Positions 15,066 through 19,657 of a DNA stretch of 19,657 nt are shown piece by piece (the first letter of the stretch is position 1; each line of letters starts with the position of its first letter). The stretch comes from TMED27 sp050633165 (GTDB lineage Bacteria; Pseudomonadota; Alphaproteobacteria; Micavibrionales; Micavibrionaceae), in the NCBI GenBank assembly GCA_050633165.1, contig JBOEFZ010000077.1, positions 1 to 19,657 on the forward strand. Direction: 5' to 3'. The position numbers and the translations under genes are program-made. The notes below the pieces were generated by a model. That model saw only the letters and a program-made list of their open reading frames with translations, was not told the origin of the DNA and searched no databases.

Positions 15066-16319
15066 ATGAAAGAGCATTATTTAATTTCAGAAATAGCGGA
15101 TATGCTTTCTGTTTCAAAAGAAACATTGAGACGTTGGGACAAAAACGGAAAATTAAAACCCATCAGGCACCCTATCAATAATTATCGCGTTTATCATATC
15201 GACCAGCTACGTGAGTTTGAACAACTCGGTTTCTTATTCCAAGAGCGCCAAGACAATATACAAAAGCCCATCAGAGATTACAACGTCATCGAACTCTTTG
15301 CAGGTGCTGGTGGCCTAGCTATTGGTCTAGAAAAAGCTGGATTGAAATGCGCCATGCTAAATGATTTTGATAAATGGGCGTGTGAAACTCTTAAGCTTAA
15401 CCGCCCCCAATGGAACGTAATACACGATGATATTGCTAAAGTGGATTTTTCTCCATATCGGGGTGAAATCGACGTCTTAACCGGAGGATTTCCATGTCAG
15501 GCATTCAGTTACGCCGGTAAAAAAATGGGTTTCCAAGACACTCGTGGAACGCTTTTTTATCAATATGCACGTGCAATTAAGGAACTTAATCCTTCCATCT
15601 GTATCGCAGAGAATGTGCGTGGCCTGCTGAATCATGAAAAAGGTCGTACCGTTGAGGTCATGAAAGATGTCTTGAAGGAGCTAGGCTACACTGTGCTGGA
15701 ACCTCGCATTATGAAGGCGATCTTTTATCGCGTTCCACAGAAACGTGAGCGCTTGATTATCGTTGCTATCCGTAATGATTTAGCTGATATTCCATTTGCC
15801 TTCCCTGAGCCTTATAACAAAATATATGGTCTAAAAGATGCCTTAAAAAAAGGCGACCTATTTGATCATAATGTTCCTAAATCTGATGGTCAGAAATACC
15901 CAAAAAGAAAAAAAGAAATCATGGATATGGTTCCTCCCGGAGGCTATTGGAGAGACCTGCCCATCGAGGTTCAAAAAGAATATATGCTGAAAAGCTTCTA
16001 TCTTGGGGGTGGAAAAACCGGTATGGCACGGCGTATGAGTTGGGAAGAACCATGTTTAACACTGACTTGTGCTCCCGCTCAAAAACAAACGGAAAGATGC
16101 CATCCGGAAGAAACAAGACCTTTCACTGTACGTGAATATGCACGAATTCAAACTTTCCCAGATGAATGGCAGTTCGCTGGCCCAATGACACAGCAATATA
16201 AGCAAATTGGAAATGCTGTGCCAGTAAACTTAGCTCATGAAATTGGTGTGTCCGCTGTCAATTTCTTGAACCAAGTTGAAGAATGCAAGACCAAGAGTAC
16301 AAAAGAAAAAGCTGCCTAG
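15066..16319 (+). CDS. C5-cytosine DNA methyltransferase with N-terminal MerR-like HTH
   Basis: A 417-residue modification enzyme. Residues ~5-55 form a MerR-like helix-turn-helix (ISEIADMLSVSKETLRRWDKNG). The methyltransferase follows: motif I FAGAGG (78-83), catalytic motif IV PCQ (143-145), motif VI ENV (182-184), motif VIII near 213 (QKRER), and motif X GNAVPV near the end. It transfers a methyl group to C5 of cytosine to protect DNA from the restriction enzyme encoded tail-to-tail. I chose the ATG at 15066 because AGGGG lies seven bases upstream. A -10-like TATAGT is at 15032..15037. The N-terminal HTH suggests that the enzyme regulates its own gene, as documented for other m5C methyltransferases with N-terminal HTH extensions. 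Recognition sequence unknown. Confidence 0.92.
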   Translation: MKEHYLISEIADMLSVSKETLRRWDKNGKLKPIRHPINNYRVYHIDQLREFEQLGFLFQERQDNIQKPIRDYNVIELFAGAGGLAIGLEKAGLKCAMLNDFDKWACETLKLNRPQWNVIHDDIAKVDFSPYRGEIDVLTGGFPCQAFSYAGKKMGFQDTRGTLFYQYARAIKELNPSICIAENVRGLLNHEKGRTVEVMKDVLKELGYTVLEPRIMKAIFYRVPQKRERLIIVAIRNDLADIPFAFPEPYNKIYGLKDALKKGDLFDHNVPKSDGQKYPKRKKEIMDMVPPGGYWRDLPIEVQKEYMLKSFYLGGGKTGMARRMSWEEPCLTLTCAPAQKQTERCHPEETRPFTVREYARIQTFPDEWQFAGPMTQQYKQIGNAVPVNLAHEIGVSAVNFLNQVEECKTKSTKEKAA

Positions 16320-17053
16320 CTTTGAGATGTCTCTTTCGTAAGAGCTTTGATCTCTTCCGACATAGCAAGCTTATCGACGACATCATCTAACTGTTGTGCG
16401 AAATTTGCTTCTTGCGCAACTTCTCCGATTGCCTTGATGATGTCCGCATAAAAGTCATTATCGCCTGTCAACCGCGTCCAAAAATCTTTTCCTGTAATAA
16501 CAGGGTAGTGATATTGCTTGGTGATGCGTTTGTAATGACTGCTAAGGTCTTTCTGTTCACCATATAAAACACCCACTATCAAATTATCAAAACCAATCTT
16601 GATGTTGTTGGTTCTGGCGAGCTGAATAACAGATGTGAAATGTCCAGCAATCGTTTCCACATCATCTTTGTTGATTGTGTTTGGGCCAGCTTTTAACTGG
16701 CAATATTTTTTCTCGCCATCTATTTGATCTGTAAACTCAATATCTATGCCGCTTGTTGTGCTTCCGAATGATGAAAGAACATCGTTGGTAAAACTCTGCA
16801 TATTCGTACCAAATGATGTTGTAATCGAGGCTCCTAAAACACGCGGATATATGAGGGCTTTTGCTATACTTTGCGGATCAGTGTTGCCCGTTAGAAAGTT
16901 GGAGAGGTAAACAGCAAGGAAAGGGTTAATATTAAATTCCGAAGGCTTAATCAGCTTCTTCGTATTTTTAATATGATTGACACAAATCGTGTCACGAAAC
17001 CACTCTTGCGCTTTTTGTAGTACTCTCGCTTTTTCCGCCTCATCCATTGTCAT
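16316..17053 (-). CDS. Type II restriction endonuclease, probably PmeII/Eco47II-related
   Basis: A 245-residue protein encoded convergently with the C5-methyltransferase; the stop codons share CTAG. From memory the sequence matches proteins annotated as PmeII-family type II restriction endonucleases, including the segments NPFLAVYLSNFLTGN, LIYPRVLGASITTSFGT and STTSGIDIEF. The likely metal-binding nuclease core is the Asp/Glu of GIDIEF (about residues 98-103) with the QLKAG segment (about 114-118), reading as D-x(n)-QxK. It would cut unmethylated DNA and, with the methyltransferase, form a complete R-M system. An alternative start two codons in (17047) has a comparable ribosome site. The target sequence cannot be read from the protein. 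Confidence 0.8.
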   Translation of the reverse strand: MTMDEAEKARVLQKAQEWFRDTICVNHIKNTKKLIKPSEFNINPFLAVYLSNFLTGNTDPQSIAKALIYPRVLGASITTSFGTNMQSFTNDVLSSFGSTTSGIDIEFTDQIDGEKKYCQLKAGPNTINKDDVETIAGHFTSVIQLARTNNIKIGFDNLIVGVLYGEQKDLSSHYKRITKQYHYPVITGKDFWTRLTGDNDFYADIIKAIGEVAQEANFAQQLDDVVDKLAMSEEIKALTKETSQS

Positions 17054-17081
17054 TACCTAATTATTTAGACACTTTTCTCTC

Positions 17082-17110
17082 GACTTCCTTTGCAAAGGAA
17101 GCGTGTATGG
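17082..17110 (+). repeat. Translation-start repeat, copy 2 (recombinase start), with palindrome over the RBS
   Basis: This is the second copy of the 29-bp segment at 14514..14542. Here the variable centre makes a perfect 18-bp palindrome, CTTCCTTTGCAAAGGAAG (17084..17101). In RNA it can form a 7-bp hairpin with a TGCA loop that hides the Shine-Dalgarno AAGGAAG of the recombinase. It could limit translation of the recombinase or serve as a protein-binding site. Copy 1 lacks the palindrome. Confidence 0.75.
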
Positions 17111-18648
17111 TTGCTATGAAGAAGAGCATATCAAAGACATGTGCAATTTACACGCGAAAATCTACGGATGAACGCTTGGATATGGAATTCAATACGCTGG
17201 ATGCGCAGCGCGAAGCGTGTGAGGCCTACATAATGAGCCAGCGATCAGAAGGGTGGATCGCATCACCGGAGCAATATGATGACGGAGGGTTTTCAGGTGG
17301 CTCTCTTGAACGTCCTGCGCTTAACCGATTAATCGAAGATATCAAAGCTGGAAAGGTCAATGTCATCATCGTTTATAAAATTGACCGGCTGACGCGCTCG
17401 CTGACAGACTTTTCAAAATTAGTTGAGGTATTTGATGAATACGGCGTGACCTTCGTTAGCATCACACAGAGCTTTAACACAACAACATCGATGGGCAGGT
17501 TAACGCTCAATGTGCTTCTATCCTTTGCCCAGTTTGAACGTGAGGTATCTGGCGAACGCATCCGCGATAAGATTGCTGCATCGAAAGCCAAAGGTATGTG
17601 GCAAGGAGGTCGCCCACCGTTTGGTTTTGATCTTGGCGATCGCCGCCTGATCACCAATGAAGAGGATGCACCGCAAGCCAGGCAGATATTTGAACTGTAT
17701 TTGCAACTGGGTAATGTCAGAGCAGTGAAGTTGGAACTCAAGAAGCGAGGCATTAAAAGTCGTCAGCGTATATCAGAAAAAGGAACCCGGTATGGTGGTG
17801 CATATTTTAGCCGCGGCACGCTTTATAGTTTGCTGCAAAACCCGGTCTATATCGGCAAGATTTCACACAAAGGTGAAATCCATGAAGGGCTGCATGACGC
17901 CATCATTCCAATTGAGCTGTGGGATGCTGTACAAAAACAGCTCAAGAACCAAGCACAATGTCCCAAAGGCGTTATCCGGACACAGAACCGAAATATGCTG
18001 ACGGGGCGAATATTCGATGAGCGTGACAATCCATATACACCAGTCTTTACGAATAAGAAAAACGGTAAGCGATACCGCTATTACACAAACAAAGTCCTAG
18101 CTGAAAACAAAGATCATCCCAACTACAGGCGCGCACGATTTCCAGCTCAAGAAATCGAAGCCGTAATTGGAGGAGCTATACGAAGAGAGCTTCCTCACTT
18201 TGCATGCGAACCAGAAGACACAAGCTTTAATTATCTGATGAAGCATCAAGATACTATCCCTGCTTATAACTTGGTGCGTGCGCTGGCCACAAAAGTGATT
18301 GTCCATCATGATGCACTGGAGCTGCACCTCTATCCCAGTGAACTGGAAAAGCTTGCACAGGAACATCTAGGCGTAGTGTTGAATTGTACAACAGAAGAAG
18401 CGGTTATAAATGTGCCGTATCAATCAGAGCGTGCTCAAGATGGTGCCGTAGTTATTAAGTCGAAAGACAAAGATATTTTTGATCTGCCGCCCAAGGCACT
18501 CAAAAAACTAGTCCAAGGCGTTATCTGGCGAGATGAGCATTTCGACGGTATGGCAATCAAGGCCATTGCACGGCGAGAGAGTTGTTCTCATGACTATGTT
18601 AGCTCAGCAATTTTTAGCAGCCTCAAAATTCTACAAAACGCAGCCTGA
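17107..18648 (+). CDS. Large serine recombinase (site-specific integrase of the element)
   Basis: A 513-residue recombinase. The resolvase domain (about 10-155) has the catalytic serine in YTRKST (about residue 19) and the YKIDRLTRS arginine motif. The recombinase domain (about 170-290) includes GGRPPFGF and LYSLLQNPVYIGKI. The region where many relatives carry a zinc ribbon (LTGRIFDERDNPYTPVF, about 300-330) has no cysteine cluster. It would integrate and excise the element at the 3' end of tRNA-Trp. I chose the ATG at 17107, with AAGGAAG upstream, instead of a TTG at 17047 that would run into the restriction gene. The gene's end lies within the 440-bp repeat, whose left copy preserves its last ~45 codons. 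A directionality factor is not identifiable. Confidence 0.93.
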   Translation: MVAMKKSISKTCAIYTRKSTDERLDMEFNTLDAQREACEAYIMSQRSEGWIASPEQYDDGGFSGGSLERPALNRLIEDIKAGKVNVIIVYKIDRLTRSLTDFSKLVEVFDEYGVTFVSITQSFNTTTSMGRLTLNVLLSFAQFEREVSGERIRDKIAASKAKGMWQGGRPPFGFDLGDRRLITNEEDAPQARQIFELYLQLGNVRAVKLELKKRGIKSRQRISEKGTRYGGAYFSRGTLYSLLQNPVYIGKISHKGEIHEGLHDAIIPIELWDAVQKQLKNQAQCPKGVIRTQNRNMLTGRIFDERDNPYTPVFTNKKNGKRYRYYTNKVLAENKDHPNYRRARFPAQEIEAVIGGAIRRELPHFACEPEDTSFNYLMKHQDTIPAYNLVRALATKVIVHHDALELHLYPSELEKLAQEHLGVVLNCTTEEAVINVPYQSERAQDGAVVIKSKDKDIFDLPPKALKKLVQGVIWRDEHFDGMAIKAIARRESCSHDYVSSAIFSSLKILQNAA

Positions 18649-18947
18649 TTTCCTGTTACTTCCCTGTTTCTAAAATGCCTCTTTTTTCTGTAAGTATCGG
18701 TTTCTCTAGCTTGCGCCTAAAATTTGAGGTCAAAAACTGAAATCAATTCCTGTTATTTCCCTGATAAAACAGGGATTCACGCCGTCGACACGCGGCAAAA
18801 TGACCGTTTGAGAAAACGGGTGAGAAATAGGTGGTTTGGGGAATTCTCTGCGCGTGTCGAACACGACCACATCACGAAGGCGCGCAGAACGCTGGGCTTC
18901 AACGGCAACATTCTCTACATCGGATGGATTGAAAGACTGAATGGCAG
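18508..18947. repeat. Right copy of 440-bp direct repeat (element right end)
   Basis: This copy covers the last 47 codons of the intact recombinase, about 290 bp of noncoding flank and the junction with tRNA-Trp. The noncoding flank holds two TTCCTGTTA(C/T)TTCCCTG motifs (18650..18666 and 18747..18763), a CCCTG/CAGGG hairpin (18759..18774) and a CCGTTT/AAACGG hairpin just downstream. The strong conservation of this flank between two elements suggests that it is part of the recombination site or carries recombinase-binding sequences. No gene is evident between 18649 and the tRNA. Confidence 0.88.
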
Positions 18948-19017
18948 GCGCACCAGGACTCGAACCCGGGACCGCCGGATTTGGAATCCGGTGCTCTACC
19001 AACTGAGCTATACGCCT
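18942..19017 (-). tRNA. trnW: tRNA-Trp (anticodon CCA)
   Basis: A 76-nt cloverleaf including an encoded 3' CCA. The acceptor stem AGGCGTA/TGCGCCT pairs with one G-U; the D arm is GCTC-AGTTGGTA-GAGC; the anticodon stem is CCGGA/TCCGG with loop TTCCAAA, giving anticodon CCA; the T arm is CCGGG-TTCGAGT-CCTGG; the discriminator base is G, as expected for tRNA-Trp. Transcription runs leftward into the element. Integration keeps the gene intact because the junction falls at the last bases of the acceptor end. In many bacteria secE and nusG follow this tRNA, so they may lie beyond the elements to the left. Confidence 0.97.
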
Positions 19018-19040
19018 ACAGCCTTTAAAAGACGAGGATA

Positions 19041-19069
19041 TGTTTACGGTTTATGTAAGGGAATGGCAA
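19041..19069 (-). promoter_or_regulatory. Possible promoter of tRNA-Trp
   Basis: On the minus strand, TTGCCA (complement of 19064..19069), a 17-bp spacer and TAAACA (complement of 19041..19046) would start transcription about 12 nt before the tRNA. The -35 box is good and the -10 box is weak. Confidence 0.4.
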
Positions 19070-19271
19070 GCGTTATTCATGCTTAAGGCACAATTTGGTC
19101 AGCGGTTAGTAAAGTAATGTACGTTACGTATTATAAATGCTTGCTCACAACAATAAGGCTTAACCACCAAGGCTATTTAGAAAATCGACCAAATTTTAAG
19201 AATTTGCGACAAAGTTCAGTTGAGTAATGGCGTGTTATTTGTACCGTATAGTTTTGGAAAAGAATGCTTCC

Positions 19272-19300
19272 GGAGAATAGTTAGCGTTTGTCTGACAGTA
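19272..19300. repeat. Inverted copy of the element's left edge, outside the tRNA
   Basis: These 29 bp equal the reverse complement of 457..485 except at two positions. A further ~35 bp to the left look like a decayed continuation of the same match. They lie 255 bp beyond the tRNA 5' end, outside the element as defined by the direct repeats. Confidence 0.6.
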
Positions 19301-19450
19301 CTCTGTAATTTCACTGTGCCTTTTTTGTGGTTAAACGTATTTGTGATCATACGTTACTTTATAGATCCAGATCCTAAATATAATAGCGATACTCGCCTTT
19401 AAGAAAAAGACGCTAAACTTTTTTAGCATTTTGCATTATATAGTGCTTCT

Positions 19451-19657
19451 ATGGATAACACTAAAACACTTCCCTCATTTTTCTGGCTTTGGATTCCTGT
19501 TGCGATTGCGGTGGCGCAAATCGGGATCGAGCTTTTTGTCCCTGCGCAATATTTAGGTGCGCTGCATTCCGAAAGCGGGCCGCATGAAACGCTGCAATTT
19601 GTCTTTATAACGGCGGCGTTTATTATTGCACTTTCGATTTTGATGCGTATTAGGGCG
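19451..19657 (+). CDS. Partial membrane protein of unknown function
   Basis: An open frame from the ATG at 19451 runs off the window end after 69 codons. The translation starts MDNTKTLPSFFWLWIPVAIA and shows two hydrophobic segments, at about residues 10-33 and 51-65, separated by a hydrophilic stretch with SESGPHETLQ. It is therefore likely an inner-membrane protein with several spans. A T-rich stretch and a TATA-like sequence (19437..19442) lie just upstream; no strong Shine-Dalgarno is apparent. It probably belongs to the host chromosome next to tRNA-Trp. I do not recognise the family. Confidence 0.65.
   Translation, partial: MDNTKTLPSFFWLWIPVAIAVAQIGIELFVPAQYLGALHSESGPHETLQFVFITAAFIIALSILMRIRA

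Larger units (their letters stand above)
457..18947. mobile_element. 18.5-kb integrative element at tRNA-Trp with defence and metabolic cargo
   Basis: The unit runs from the end of the left direct repeat to the tRNA-Trp 3' end; the offset between repeat copies is 18,491 bp. It has a serine recombinase at its tRNA-proximal end plus DUF2924, DUF5681 and methyltransferase backbone genes. Cargo is a TetR-controlled six-gene biosynthetic operon, a Hachiman-like nuclease-helicase pair and a type II R-M system. There are no conjugation, replication or phage structural genes, so it is probably mobilised passively or is a genomic island that moves only with its recombinase. The left repeat shows that a related element lies beside it. 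Confidence 0.78.
19018..19450. other. Noncoding flank beyond tRNA-Trp
   Basis: This 433-bp stretch has no convincing gene. It holds the possible tRNA promoter, the inverted copy of the element's left edge (19272..19300) and a GCTAAA/TTTAGC hairpin with a T-rich loop (19412..19427) just before the next gene. It is probably host DNA with the remnant of an earlier integration. Confidence 0.6.

Noticed and set aside
17047..17106. 20-codon N-terminal extension of the recombinase from a TTG start
   Set aside because: It would overlap the restriction gene's start and has no Shine-Dalgarno; the ATG at 17107 has AAGGAAG upstream and starts just before the conserved domain.
457..18947. Possible prophage, because of methyltransferase, DUF5681 and recombinase genes
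   Set aside because: No capsid, portal, terminase, tail, lysis or replication genes are present; the gene content fits a recombinase-borne island.
18730..19002. Minus-strand open frame across the tRNA and the element end, similar to one at 239..469
   Set aside because: It reads through the tRNA-Trp gene and the noncoding 440-bp repeat; the similarity of the two frames follows from the DNA repeat, and there is no ribosome site or codon-level constraint.

Overview
The window is most likely from an alphaproteobacterium of moderate GC content. This rests on the tRNA-Trp sequence, the large serine recombinase without zinc-ribbon cysteines, and the DUF5681 and DUF2924 companion genes usually seen with such recombinases in that class; it is inference, not proof. 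Nearly the whole window is one integrated mobile element, about 18.5 kb (457..18947), lying against the 3' end of tRNA-Trp (18942..19017, minus strand). A 440-bp direct repeat marks its limits. The right copy (18508..18947) holds the end of an intact recombinase gene, its conserved 3' flank and the last bases of the tRNA. The left copy (17..456) holds only the last ~45 codons of a second recombinase plus the same flank. The simplest reading is two related elements integrated in tandem at the same tRNA; this window shows the tail of one and all of the other.

Region by region: (1) 581..6847, minus strand, is a tightly overlapping six-gene operon (KASIII/FabH-like condensing enzyme, extended SDR, metallo-beta-lactamase-fold hydrolase, PaaK/F390-synthetase-like adenylating enzyme, ATP-grasp ligase, Rieske oxygenase). 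A divergent TetR regulator (6967..7578) shares an operator-bearing promoter region with it. It looks like a small specialised-metabolite pathway carried as cargo, product unknown. (2) 7641..11373, minus strand, is a two-gene nuclease plus helicase pair resembling the Hachiman (HamA/HamB, AbpA/AbpB) anti-phage system. (3) 11450..12494 holds two candidate structured RNAs, each ending in a strong intrinsic terminator, on either side of a small lipoprotein gene. The second RNA has a near-ideal sigma-70 promoter. (4) 12553..14952 carries a ParB-domain/DNA-methyltransferase fusion, a DUF5681 protein and a DUF2924 protein. (5) 15066..17053 is a convergent type II restriction-modification pair placed between the DUF2924 gene and the recombinase. 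(6) 17107..18648 is the recombinase. Beyond the tRNA lie about 430 bp of noncoding DNA and the start of a membrane-protein gene, probably host chromosome.

The recombinase and the end repeats give mobility; the methyltransferase/DUF5681/DUF2924 genes look like the element backbone; the helicase-nuclease pair and the restriction-modification pair are defence cargo; the TetR-controlled operon is metabolic cargo. The least explained parts are the two structured RNAs and the duplicated translation-start sequence that precedes both the DUF2924 gene and the recombinase.
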